Shown: positions 1-8,008 of the stretch, piece by piece
Layout: each line of letters opens with the position of its first letter
How positions within the stretch are numbered: the stretch's first letter is position 1
DNA from: CAXNKG01 sp964202965
GTDB taxonomy: Bacteria > Acidobacteriota > Vicinamibacteria > Vicinamibacterales > UBA2999
Direction: 5' to 3'
DNA: 64,000 nt
NCBI GenBank assembly: GCA_964202965.1
Contig: CAXNKG010000002.1
Coordinates: 62,001 to 126,000, forward strand
The notes under the pieces: model-generated
What the model was told of the DNA's origin: nothing
The model's input: the letters and a program-made list of their open reading frames with translations, nothing else
Databases searched by the model: none
Position numbers and translations under genes: made by a program

Positions 1-1
1 G

Positions 2-1138
2 CGATTCACACGATTGATCGTCCTCGCGTCGGTGGTGTTCCTGGGAGGAACCTTCACCGCGGACGCCGTCCCCGCCTACGCGAGAAAACATCAAGTGGCG
101 TGCAGTTTGTGCCATTCAGCGTGGCCGCTGTTGAACTCAACCGGCCGCACGTTCAAGGAGGACGGGTATCGGTTCGTCGGAGAGCCGAGTGTTGGCGAGG
201 TTGCGCTTGAAGACCGCCTGGCGCTCGCCCTGAACCTGCCGATGTCGTTTCGGGTGCAGGGACGGCCCTACGTGAAGCGAAGCACAGACTCCCGCTTCGA
301 CATGCAGGTCGTTCACGAGGTCGAGGTCCAGATCACCGATGGGACCGCAGGAAAGATCTCGTACTTCGCCAATTTCGAAGCGGCTGATGATGCGGGATGG
401 ACGACGGAGCTGGCGGATTTCGTGGCGGGATGGCACCCGCGGGCCCAGGCCAACATCGTGGGAGGCTATGGGCCCTTGACCTTCGTCGATCCGTACAACA
501 CGTTCGCGAGCCGGCGTCTCACACAGGATCGCCCGTCGCCGAACAGTGCCGGTTTCCAGTCCGGTTATCGACTCCGTGACTCGACGCAGTTTGGTTCGTT
601 CTACGGGCGCGCCGGGAGCCTGTTCTACAGCGCCAGCGTGGGCACGGGCGCCGGCGATGCGATCGGCGCCGACAAGAAGGACTACTTTCTCCGTACGGCG
701 TACGATCTGCCTGGCGGGATCAGCCTCGGTGCGTTCTCGCTGACCGGTGACAAGGAATTGGCCACGCCGATCCGCACGCAACAATATTCGCGGGCCGGCG
801 CCGACGTGCAGGTCGACAGGGGGCCGTTTACGGCCAACGTTCTGTGGTACCGGGCGGACGAGGACAATGCGGCCACCCTGGTCGGCCAGGTGAACAACGC
901 CTGGTACGTCCAAGCGCTGTATGTCACGAGCACGAGCGTGCCGCTCGTGCCGGTCCTTCGCTATGAATCCGTCGAATCGGCGTCCGGCACAGCCTCGACC
1001 GATTCGCTCGCGCTGGCGCTCCTCGCCTACGTGCGCGGCAATGTGGATGTCTCGGTGGACTACACGAGACAGACCAAGGTGCCACCGGGCCGCACAAAAG
1101 CGAACCGACTCTCAGTGCTCGTCATCTTCGCCATGTGA
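2..1138 (+). CDS. c-type cytochrome / outer-membrane beta-barrel protein (5' end open)
   Basis: Likely an exported protein with one c-type heme site followed by a beta-barrel. The frame is open to the left edge of the window; a TTG at 14 is the only visible start, but the basic residues before it suggest that the signal peptide begins outside. A hydrophobic signal segment ends near PAYA, followed at once by the heme motif CSLCH (Cys-x-x-Cys-His). The remaining ~320 residues alternate polar and aromatic residues with Gly/Asn turns, as in porin-like barrels, and the chain ends in hydrophobic VLVIFAM. Inferred role: periplasm or outer-membrane electron transfer. Substrate and partners unknown. 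Confidence 0.6.
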   Translation, partial: RFTRLIVLASVVFLGGTFTADAVPAYARKHQVACSLCHSAWPLLNSTGRTFKEDGYRFVGEPSVGEVALEDRLALALNLPMSFRVQGRPYVKRSTDSRFDMQVVHEVEVQITDGTAGKISYFANFEAADDAGWTTELADFVAGWHPRAQANIVGGYGPLTFVDPYNTFASRRLTQDRPSPNSAGFQSGYRLRDSTQFGSFYGRAGSLFYSASVGTGAGDAIGADKKDYFLRTAYDLPGGISLGAFSLTGDKELATPIRTQQYSRAGADVQVDRGPFTANVLWYRADEDNAATLVGQVNNAWYVQALYVTSTSVPLVPVLRYESVESASGTASTDSLALALLAYVRGNVDVSVDYTRQTKVPPGRTKANRLSVLVIFAM

Positions 1139-1152
1139 CACCAGCGCGTGGA

Positions 1153-2337
1153 CTAGGCTCGGGGGACGCGCCGTCCCCCGAGCACCGTGCCGGCCGGGAA
1201 CAGCCGCTGCCGGCCCTGGATCGTGTTCTTGTAGTTATCCAGGAAGTCGAAACTCCCCTCACGCAGCTCGAGCAGCGCGACGTCGGCCACCGCGCCGACA
1301 TTCAGCGTGCCGCGGTCGCGGAACACGGCAAACGGGCGCGCGGCGTTGATGGTGGCGCACGCGATCGCGTCCATGACGGTCATGCCGAAACCGAAGAACT
1401 TCGACATGCAGTTGGGAAAGTCGATCACGCCCGTCTTGGGACTGTTGACGTTCCAGTCGGTGGAGAACGTGTCGGGCCAGAAGCCGGCCCGCATGATCGG
1501 CGCGACGACATCCCACCGGATGTGGCCGTTCTGCCCGTTGCCCACGTCGAACCAGACGCCGCGGCGCCTGGCGGCCAGCACTTCGGGAAGGATGCGGCCG
1601 CTGTCGTCGATGATGCTGTTGGGCGGCGGGGCGAACATGTGGGTGACGATGTCGCCCGGCTTGAGGCGCTCAAGGAGCCGGGGCAGCGATGAGCGCGACT
1701 GTCCCATATGGATCATCAGCGGCAGGTTGACGGAGGTGGCCACCTCCTGCGCGCGCCGGAGCACCTCGTCGTCGTTCTCCCCGGCGACTTCCCTCGAGAG
1801 TCTCGCCTTGACGCCGGCGACGACATCGCGGTGTTTCGCGATCGCATCGCGGAGCGCGCCGACATCCGCTCGTGCGATGTCGATCGTGTCGCCGTCAGGC
1901 AGAATGCCGCCTCGACCGACATTGATCAGCACACGTCCCTGCTGTGGCGACGTGCGGGCGATGGCAGCAGGGCCGGCAATGCCATCGGCGCCCTGTGATC
2001 CCGCATCGATCCATCCGGTCACGCCGTCCGCAAGCACGAGTCCAGGGCCTTCTACGGTACGGGCGGCATGGGTATGGATGTCGATGAGCCCGGGTACGAC
2101 AAGCCGGCCGCGCGCATCAATCGTCTCGGTGGCGGCCGCCGCGATGCTCGCCTCAACCGCCGCGATGCGGCCGCCACGAATGGCGACGTCGCGGACCCCA
2201 TCGATCCGGAGCGACGGATCGATGACGCGGCCGCCGCGGATGATCAGGTCGTAATTCGGCGCCTGGGCGAATGCAGGCTGGACGCGGGCCGCCAGTGCCC
2301 CCGCAGCGGCTGTGTAGAGAAACTGACGGCGGTTCAC
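1153..2337 (-). CDS. Tat-exported amidohydrolase/deacetylase family metallohydrolase
   Basis: A 394-residue amidohydrolase-superfamily enzyme of the dihydroorotase-like amidohydrolase/deacetylase group. The N-terminus is a Tat signal (MNRRQFLYTAAAGALAA, cleavage after AFAQA), so it acts in the periplasm. The metal-site set is complete: IDIHTH (His88, His90), the likely carboxylated Lys177 in GVKARLS, His210 in LMIHMG, His233 in VTHMF and Asp294 in STDWN. The N-terminal LIIRGGRVIDP and C-terminal GAVADVALLEL form the flanking beta-sandwich. It ends 14 nt after the convergent heme-barrel gene and follows the beta-propeller gene by 4 nt, so those two minus-strand genes are probably co-transcribed. 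The substrate, an amide or N-acyl compound, cannot be read from sequence. Confidence 0.85.
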   Translation of the reverse strand: MNRRQFLYTAAAGALAARVQPAFAQAPNYDLIIRGGRVIDPSLRIDGVRDVAIRGGRIAAVEASIAAAATETIDARGRLVVPGLIDIHTHAARTVEGPGLVLADGVTGWIDAGSQGADGIAGPAAIARTSPQQGRVLINVGRGGILPDGDTIDIARADVGALRDAIAKHRDVVAGVKARLSREVAGENDDEVLRRAQEVATSVNLPLMIHMGQSRSSLPRLLERLKPGDIVTHMFAPPPNSIIDDSGRILPEVLAARRRGVWFDVGNGQNGHIRWDVVAPIMRAGFWPDTFSTDWNVNSPKTGVIDFPNCMSKFFGFGMTVMDAIACATINAARPFAVFRDRGTLNVGAVADVALLELREGSFDFLDNYKNTIQGRQRLFPAGTVLGGRRVPRA

Positions 2338-2341
2338 GTGC

Positions 2342-3349
2342 CTACTTCAGCGCCGCCCAGTTGACGCAGCCGGGACCTGAATCGGGGCCCATCGCGAAGC
2401 GGTTCTCGATGTCGAGCGTCTTCAGGTTAATGACCACTACGCTATGGTCGTCCCTCAAGCCAAGATAGGCGCGCGACCCGTCCGGCATTACGAAGATGCC
2501 GCCGTCGCCGCTGTCGCCCGGGGCGACCTGAAGGCGCTTGATCTCCTTGCGCGAGGCGGCATCGAGGATGATCAGCGTGCCGGTGCCGCCGTCGAGGATG
2601 AGCACCTTGCCGTCGGGCGTGAACTTCAGGCGGTTGGCGTCGGTCAGCTTCAGATTGAATGACTCGACGACCTTCCGGGTGGCCGTGTCGATGATTGCCA
2701 CGCCACCGTCACCGCGCGTGGCCGTCCAGAGCTCGCGGCCGTCGGGCGACAGGTCGAGCCCTTCCGGCGTCTTCCCGGGTACCGGAATCGCCGTCGTCTT
2801 GAACTTCGGCGGCCCACCGGCCACCCCTTCGATTACCGAGATGCTGTTGGACCCGCGGTTCGGTACCCACATCGTCTGCTGGTCCTTCGCCAGCACCATC
2901 ATGTGCGTGCCGTCCTGACCGATGCCGAGCATCCATTCGATCTTGTTCGCCGCCGGGTCGTAGCGGCCGATGGTCTTGAAGCCCTCGGCCGTGAAGTACA
3001 GCTTTCCACCGGCATAGAGCACGTCATGCGGCGCGCTGAGGGTGCCGGTATCGACGCGCCGGATCTCCTTCATCGCCGCGACGTCGATGACTGAAATGCC
3101 CCCGCGCGGGCTGGCCACGAATGCCATGGTTCCGTCGGGCGTGACCGCCACCTCGTGCGGATCCACCCCCACCGGGACGCGTCCGAGCGTCTTGCCCGAT
3201 GCCGGGTCGACGATGGCGAGCGCGCTCGCGTTTCTGAGCAGAACGAGCAGCCGGGCGGGGGACGCGGTCTGCGCTGCCGTGACGGTTGCGGCGGCCGCGA
3301 GGGCGGTACCCGAGAGCGCAATCTGAATCAGATGCCTTGGAATCCGCAT
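2342..3349 (-). CDS. secreted YVTN/beta-propeller repeat protein
   Basis: A 335-residue secreted protein of the YVTN/cytochrome-D1-like seven-bladed propeller family. The start is the ATG at 3349, preceded by a strong GGAGG site (GGAGGTCGCCG-ATG); the open frame runs further up but without such a site. A Sec signal peptide ends at TVTAAQ. Blades recur as V..DPASG...G.V.VG..P..VAVTPDG..AFV, with repeated PDG turns. Such propellers bind ligands or redox partners, and no catalytic residues are evident. It lies just upstream of the Tat amidohydrolase on the same strand, which suggests a shared periplasmic role. Confidence 0.8.
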   Translation of the reverse strand: MRIPRHLIQIALSGTALAAAATVTAAQTASPARLLVLLRNASALAIVDPASGKTLGRVPVGVDPHEVAVTPDGTMAFVASPRGGISVIDVAAMKEIRRVDTGTLSAPHDVLYAGGKLYFTAEGFKTIGRYDPAANKIEWMLGIGQDGTHMMVLAKDQQTMWVPNRGSNSISVIEGVAGGPPKFKTTAIPVPGKTPEGLDLSPDGRELWTATRGDGGVAIIDTATRKVVESFNLKLTDANRLKFTPDGKVLILDGGTGTLIILDAASRKEIKRLQVAPGDSGDGGIFVMPDGSRAYLGLRDDHSVVVINLKTLDIENRFAMGPDSGPGCVNWAALK

Positions 3350-3379
3350 CGGCGACCTCCGCGGCGGATCATTACATGA

Positions 3380-3410
3380 AACTCCCAACTTCCAAGGCGC
3401 CAACTTCCAA
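3380..3410 (+). repeat. left inverted repeat, heptamer-based
   Basis: A 31-bp repeat beginning AACTCCCAACTTCCAAGG, inverted relative to 3828-3858 with three mismatches. Confidence 0.75.
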
Positions 3411-3416
3411 AACGGG

Positions 3417-3806
3417 CTATCCGGCGTGGGTCATCGATTTCCTGACCAGCGTTGCCACGATTCGCACGAGTTCGTCGCTTTCGTTGATGACAGGATCGTG
3501 CTCTTTCGACAGTAGCGCGCACTGGCGAAGTACTCGCAGGCGGAACCTGGTCTCTTTGAGTTCACGGAGCGCGATTCGTCTCTTCGCGAGCGTGTCACGA
3601 GCGCTCGAGCCGTCATCCGCTTCTTCGTAGTTCGCGCCGGCAGACGTCCCGCACTTCAGCAACTGATACGAAAGTGCCGACGCCACCGGCCCGCGAGTGT
3701 GCAGAAACTGCACGACGCGGACTACGACACATGCGAATTGAAATAGACGTTCGCGCAAATCATAGGGTTTGCGCGGCAGTTCCCAACTCGTCGTCTCCAT
3801 ACACAT
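3417..3806 (-). CDS. four-helix-bundle protein, 23S rRNA intervening-sequence (S23) family
   Basis: A 129-residue, mostly helical protein of the four-helix-bundle family first known from intervening sequences in 23S rRNA genes. Typical features are the early motif YDLRERLFQFA, the central LSYQLLKCGTSAGANYEEA and the late helix with RELKETRFRLRVL. ATG codons at 3806 and 3800 are both possible starts. The molecular role of free-standing members is unknown; relatives include Avd of diversity-generating retroelements, but no reverse transcriptase or variable repeat is seen here. The gene is isolated and lies inside the inverted-repeat element at 3380-3858. Confidence 0.85.
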   Translation of the reverse strand: MCMETTSWELPRKPYDLRERLFQFACVVVRVVQFLHTRGPVASALSYQLLKCGTSAGANYEEADDGSSARDTLAKRRIALRELKETRFRLRVLRQCALLSKEHDPVINESDELVRIVATLVRKSMTHAG

Positions 3807-3827
3807 TCATCCCGCATACCGCAGGTG

Positions 3828-3858
3828 TTGGGAGTTGGCGTCTTGGGAGTTGGGAGTT
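3828..3858 (-). repeat. right inverted repeat, heptamer-based
   Basis: On the plus strand it reads TTGGGAGTTGGCGTCTTGG and onward as GGGAGTT units. It is inverted relative to 3380-3410. Its last bases form the stop codon of the FKBP gene. Confidence 0.75.
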
Positions 3859-4690
3859 AAAAGCGTGAGGTGATGGGAGGCTCGATCTTGATGAGATCGA
3901 TGTCAAACACGAGCATGCCCTGAGGGGCGCCCCGTGCACCCTTGTAGGCCAGATTCTGCGGAATCCAGAAACGCCACCGGTCGCCTTCCACCATCAGCTG
4001 CATGCCCTCGGTCCACCCGGGGATGACGTTGCCCAACTCCAGCGTGACCGGCATGCCTTTCGCCACCGTGCTGTCGAACACCTTCCCGTCCGTCGTCCAG
4101 CCGGTGTAGTGAACGGTGACGCCATCGCGGGGCGTCGGACGCCGCGTGCCGGTGCCCGGCTTGATCACCTTGTACATCAGCCCGGAGGCCGTCGTCGTCA
4201 CGTCGGCCGGCGGCGCCGCGACGTCTGGCGGTGGCACCGTCGGTGCGCGACGGGCATCGACCAGCTCGATGTCGAAGACAACCGTCCCGGTCGGCCGTCC
4301 GGCCTGGCCGTTATACGCCAGCGCCTGCGGGACCCAGCAGCGGCGGGTCTCGCCCACCGTCATCAGGAGCACGCACTCGCGCCAGCCGGCCATGACGCGG
4401 TTCAGCGGGAACATGCTGGGCAGGCTCCGCGCGCGGGAACTGTCGAACAGCCGTCCCTCCGACGTCCAGCCGTTGTAGTGCACGGTCACCACGTCTGACT
4501 CCGCGACCAGCTTCTCGCCGGTTCCGGGCGCGATCAGCTTCGACGCCAGTCCGGTCGCGCTCCTGGTGGCGTCAGCGGGCGGCGCCGCCACGTCCGGCGG
4601 CGCGGGAATGTCCGGGACGGTCTGGCCCCAGGTCGTCAGCGCGCACAACAGAACGGCCGCGGCCGCGAAATACAGTCGTTGAATCATCAC
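3857..4690 (-). CDS. exported tandem FKBP-type peptidyl-prolyl cis-trans isomerase
   Basis: A 277-residue periplasmic protein with a Sec signal peptide (cleavage after TTWGQ) and two FKBP domains, roughly residues 45-150 and 160-270. Each begins with the same linker, PDVAAPPAD, so the second arose by internal duplication. Domain 2 is canonical: VTVHYTGWTTDGKVFDST, a GWTEGMQLM hairpin and LAYKGARGAPQGMLVFDIDL. Domain 1 has VTVHYNGWTSEGRLFDSS and LAYNGQAGRPTGTVVFDIEL, with Cys replacing a usual residue in WRECVLLM. The start is GTG 4690 or ATG 4687. It probably assists folding at prolyl bonds in envelope proteins. Its stop codon comes from the adjacent inverted repeat. Confidence 0.88.
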   Translation of the reverse strand: MMIQRLYFAAAAVLLCALTTWGQTVPDIPAPPDVAAPPADATRSATGLASKLIAPGTGEKLVAESDVVTVHYNGWTSEGRLFDSSRARSLPSMFPLNRVMAGWRECVLLMTVGETRRCWVPQALAYNGQAGRPTGTVVFDIELVDARRAPTVPPPDVAAPPADVTTTASGLMYKVIKPGTGTRRPTPRDGVTVHYTGWTTDGKVFDSTVAKGMPVTLELGNVIPGWTEGMQLMVEGDRWRFWIPQNLAYKGARGAPQGMLVFDIDLIKIEPPITSRF

Positions 4691-4704
4691 AAACCCGTAA
4701 CAGA

Positions 4705-7700
4705 TTAGCGGAACCGCCGGGAGGGGTCGAGGCCGGCCGCCACACCCATTCCTTGTGCGAACGCGTGAATGGTGCGGCGCTTCACGTCCTCCGACATGAG
4801 CGGAAAGGTCCCGAGGATGTGGCGCAGGTCGTCCTCGCTCAGACCATAGACGTGCGCCGCCAGTGCCTGCGCCTCCGCGTACTCGGGCATCCCGTCAACC
4901 GGCTGGCCGCCGCGAGCGAGCGCGCGGGACTGCGACGCCAGCCTGTCGAACACCCGATGGCCCGGTGTCAGCACGGGCATCGGCAGTCTGGCGACGAGCC
5001 CGACGGTGACATGCGTGTTGACCCTCAGGCGGATGAGGTAGTTCGCCACGAAGCTGTTCATGAGGGCGCAGAGCACGTGCTGCGCATCGAGAGACAGAGG
5101 CGACCGCAGACAGAAGAGCGTGTGTGTGGTCACCGCGCGCGCGGGCACGAGCGCGGCGATGAGCGTCATGCGGTTCGTCGCGCTCGCGATGTCGCGGTAT
5201 GCCAGCCGCGCGCGGCGGGGAACGCGCCCGGCCAATCGTCCGGCCGGCAGCTCGTAACGGGACGTGCCGCACGTCGCCCGGAACGCATCGATCTGCTTGC
5301 CCTCCAGCACCGGCCGCGCGGTGGCCGTCCCGCGATAACTCCTGAAGCTTCCCTGATCGTCGGTCGCATTCAGCTCGCGCCCGAACTCCACATGCCAGCC
5401 ATCGGGACTCCCAAGCCACGGCCACCTCGCGCTGATCGCTTCCACAATGCGGAGGTCCTCCTCCGTCCGCAGCTCCGGGATTCCGACGTCGTCCGCACCA
5501 GACAGCCTGGCGATTAGCGAGCGGTTGATGACGAGCGGCGCCTGTTCGCGCTCGAGATCCTCGGCCGTCGAGATGCCGAACCGGCAGCGCATCGAACTGG
5601 TCGGCGTGCCGGCTGTCGCTGACAGCAGGATGAAGCGGAGACTGCGGTGGATGGGGAAGATGCCGGCCCGGTTGTCGAGGCCGGTCAGCGAATCGATCGA
5701 CGCGTGGTCGAAGAGATACCGCCGCAGGGGTGCCGCGCCAGCGTCGGCGACGAGGCCTGACGGCACCACCATGCCGATGCGGCCCCCGGGCCGCGTGAGC
5801 TGAAGGGCGCGCTCGACGAAGAGCTGGTACCGATTGACGTGCGCGCGCATCTCGACGCGGTAGACACCCGCTTCACGGACGAAATCCGCGATGCGCCGCG
5901 CATCTGTGCGCCGGTCCGCACGGACGCTCCCCTCGCCGCTGTCGCCGCGAACCATGTCCCAGGGCGGATTTCCGAGCACCGCATCGAAGCCCGCATCCGG
6001 CAGGGGCCGTCCTTCGGTGTCGTAGAACACCTCCGGAAACACCAGTGGCCAGTGGAGAAAGCGGTAACGATTCGTCAGCCCGGCGACGTGGTCGAGGAGC
6101 TCACGCGTGACGCGATCCGACAGGATCCCCCGGCGCTCGAGGATCCGGTCGCACAGTTCTCCAAACAGCGCCGTGCCCGGCCGCTCGGTCCGCTCCCAGA
6201 ACCATCCCGAGCACCAGAGATCGAGCACCCGTGACCAGCGTTGAAGCTCCGACCGCGAGCCGTGCAGTACGGCGAGCGCCTTCTCTTTGCCTGAGACCGC
6301 CGCGGGCGTGTCGTCCGGCTCCAGCGCAATCCGCGAGCGCGTGCGGACCGCCTCCGTGATGGCCGGTGCCGCGTCGAGCCGCTCGAAGAGCGGCAGCGTT
6401 CCCGGTCGTCGATGCGCGCGGCCCCCGCCCATCGGCTGCCTCAGGACGGCGTCGAGATCCGCGCCGAGAAGACTGTCGCCAGAGATCAGGTGGTGGTCCA
6501 GGAAGGTGAGCGGCTTGTCGGCCGCGAGTGTGGCGAGCCAAAGAGACAGGCGCGCAAGCTGCACGGCCATCGGATTCAGATCAACGCCGAACAGGCACCG
6601 TTGGGCAATCTGGCGCCGCAGCGCGGCCCGGTCGGCCGAGACCACATCGCCTCGATGCCAGCGCCCTTCGTCAATCAGCCGCTCCTCGGCCGCCTCCGCC
6701 AGGTACCGGCAGGCCGCCACCAGAAACGCGCCGCTGCCCATCGCGGGATCGAGCACCCGCAGCGCCAGAATCCCCTCGGCGGTGCGCCCACGGGCCAAGG
6801 GCTCCAGCGCCTGCCGCACCACATGCGCCGTGACCGCCCGCGGCGTATAGAACGTGCCGCTCGATCGGCGGACGTCACGGGTGCGGACAAGAGACGCCGG
6901 CGACGAATCGCCAGGCTCGTACTCGAGGACGCGCTCGTAGATCGCTCCAAGCTGCTCGACGTCGATGTCCGAGTAGGAAATCCGCGCGCGTACTCCGGTG
7001 GCGTGTGTCGTTCCCACCGCGAGCACCGCCTGGTCCAGCACGCCGTCGGCAATTCGCGAGCGGTCGAAGGCCATCGAGCAGGCGGGTGAGAACAACCGAC
7101 CGTTGAACGGCGTCACCGTCAGCTCTCCCGCCCGGCAGCCGGCATGGGCCAGCCGCGAGATGGCGAGGATCGCGCTCCAGATGCCGCCGTAGCGGCGTCC
7201 CTCGAGCAGTGCGGTCACGATGCCGTTGATGGTGTACCGATCGCGATAGACCGGATGCCATATCGGCACCAGCGCACGCGCCTCGGCAAAGAGCAGGAAG
7301 AGGATTCGATAGAGGACCGTGAGCGCCTGTTCGAACAGGACCCTCGGCGGCGGCTGGCCGCGCCGGGTCGCGATCGCGCCGAAGACCAGCGTCAGCGCCT
7401 CCAGCACACCGTCGCCGAGCGCCTTGCGGACGGCGACGCCATGCCGCGCCGACTGTTCGACGGCACGGTCGAGCGCCGGTGGCCGCGCGGTCATGGCGCG
7501 CGCGCGCACGAGGGCCCACAGCAGCCGCCTGGCCGTGTCGTCTTCGGCGATCACGGCGAGGTCGAATTCGAGATACTGACGGTTCCAGGTCCGTCTCAGA
7601 TCGACGACGCGCAGGGAGGCGCCGTTGCAGCAGATCCCCCAGCGGCCATCCGCTCTGATGCCCCCAAGCACCACGTCGCGCCACAGCCCGTCGAGCGATC

Positions 7701-8007
7701 CGCTCCAGCCGGTGATGGCGAGCGGGATCGTGACGTCGCCGGCGCTCGCTTCGAGGACGACGAGCTGTGGGCGGTCGGTTCGCCCGCGCGCCTCGTACCC
7801 AAGAACCCGCAGGAGCGGAATGACGGCTCCGTCTGCAATGGCGCGAACGCTCGATGCGGGGCCGAGATTCGCCTGGAAGCGCTCCGACCACTGCTCCAGG
7901 CGCCGGACGACGTCCGCGGGCGGAGCATCCTCTCCGCCCGACGCGCCGAATCGCGCTTCTGCGAACGCAGCGCTGATCAGCCGGCCGCCTATACCTGCAA
8001 CTCCCAT
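4705..8007 (-). CDS. Eco57I-type adenine-N6 DNA methyltransferase, possible restriction-modification/defence component
   Basis: A 1100-residue protein of the large gamma-class N6-adenine methylase group (Eco57I/type IIL-like). The SAM motif is VLDPAMGSGAF (418-428), followed by GVDLNPMAV (~474-482), and the catalytic motif IV is NPPW (680-683). A helical region with LGAIYERVLEY and GTFYTPRAVTAHVV precedes motif I, as in type I and type IIG methylases. The N-terminal ~150 residues (WGICCNG...R.YLEFDL) resemble the nuclease-like domain of this group, but I see no intact D...ExK triad. The C-terminal ~350 residues probably read the DNA target. It starts one base after the helicase stop (TGA-C-ATG), so the pair is translationally coupled. 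Confidence 0.85.
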   Translation of the reverse strand: MGVAGIGGRLISAAFAEARFGASGGEDAPPADVVRRLEQWSERFQANLGPASSVRAIADGAVIPLLRVLGYEARGRTDRPQLVVLEASAGDVTIPLAITGWSGSLDGLWRDVVLGGIRADGRWGICCNGASLRVVDLRRTWNRQYLEFDLAVIAEDDTARRLLWALVRARAMTARPPALDRAVEQSARHGVAVRKALGDGVLEALTLVFGAIATRRGQPPPRVLFEQALTVLYRILFLLFAEARALVPIWHPVYRDRYTINGIVTALLEGRRYGGIWSAILAISRLAHAGCRAGELTVTPFNGRLFSPACSMAFDRSRIADGVLDQAVLAVGTTHATGVRARISYSDIDVEQLGAIYERVLEYEPGDSSPASLVRTRDVRRSSGTFYTPRAVTAHVVRQALEPLARGRTAEGILALRVLDPAMGSGAFLVAACRYLAEAAEERLIDEGRWHRGDVVSADRAALRRQIAQRCLFGVDLNPMAVQLARLSLWLATLAADKPLTFLDHHLISGDSLLGADLDAVLRQPMGGGRAHRRPGTLPLFERLDAAPAITEAVRTRSRIALEPDDTPAAVSGKEKALAVLHGSRSELQRWSRVLDLWCSGWFWERTERPGTALFGELCDRILERRGILSDRVTRELLDHVAGLTNRYRFLHWPLVFPEVFYDTEGRPLPDAGFDAVLGNPPWDMVRGDSGEGSVRADRRTDARRIADFVREAGVYRVEMRAHVNRYQLFVERALQLTRPGGRIGMVVPSGLVADAGAAPLRRYLFDHASIDSLTGLDNRAGIFPIHRSLRFILLSATAGTPTSSMRCRFGISTAEDLEREQAPLVINRSLIARLSGADDVGIPELRTEEDLRIVEAISARWPWLGSPDGWHVEFGRELNATDDQGSFRSYRGTATARPVLEGKQIDAFRATCGTSRYELPAGRLAGRVPRRARLAYRDIASATNRMTLIAALVPARAVTTHTLFCLRSPLSLDAQHVLCALMNSFVANYLIRLRVNTHVTVGLVARLPMPVLTPGHRVFDRLASQSRALARGGQPVDGMPEYAEAQALAAHVYGLSEDDLRHILGTFPLMSEDVKRRTIHAFAQGMGVAAGLDPSRRFR

Positions 8008-8008
8008 G

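Larger units (their letters stand above)
3380..3858. mobile_element. candidate 479-bp inverted-repeat element carrying a four-helix-bundle gene
   Basis: Two 31-bp segments, 3380-3410 and 3828-3858, are inverted copies of each other with 28 of 31 positions identical. They are built from heptamers of the type GGGAGTT/AACTCCC. Between them lies only the four-helix-bundle gene at 3417-3806. The right repeat supplies the stop codon of the FKBP gene (TAA at 3857-3859), which fits insertion between two older genes. No transposase is encoded, so any movement would need enzymes in trans. A related repeat pair without a gene lies at 39178-39236. Mobility is inference. Confidence 0.5.

Noticed and set aside
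3417..3806. Diversity-generating retroelement accessory gene (avd)
   Set aside because: No reverse transcriptase, template repeat or variable repeat is nearby; the gene fits the general four-helix-bundle family.
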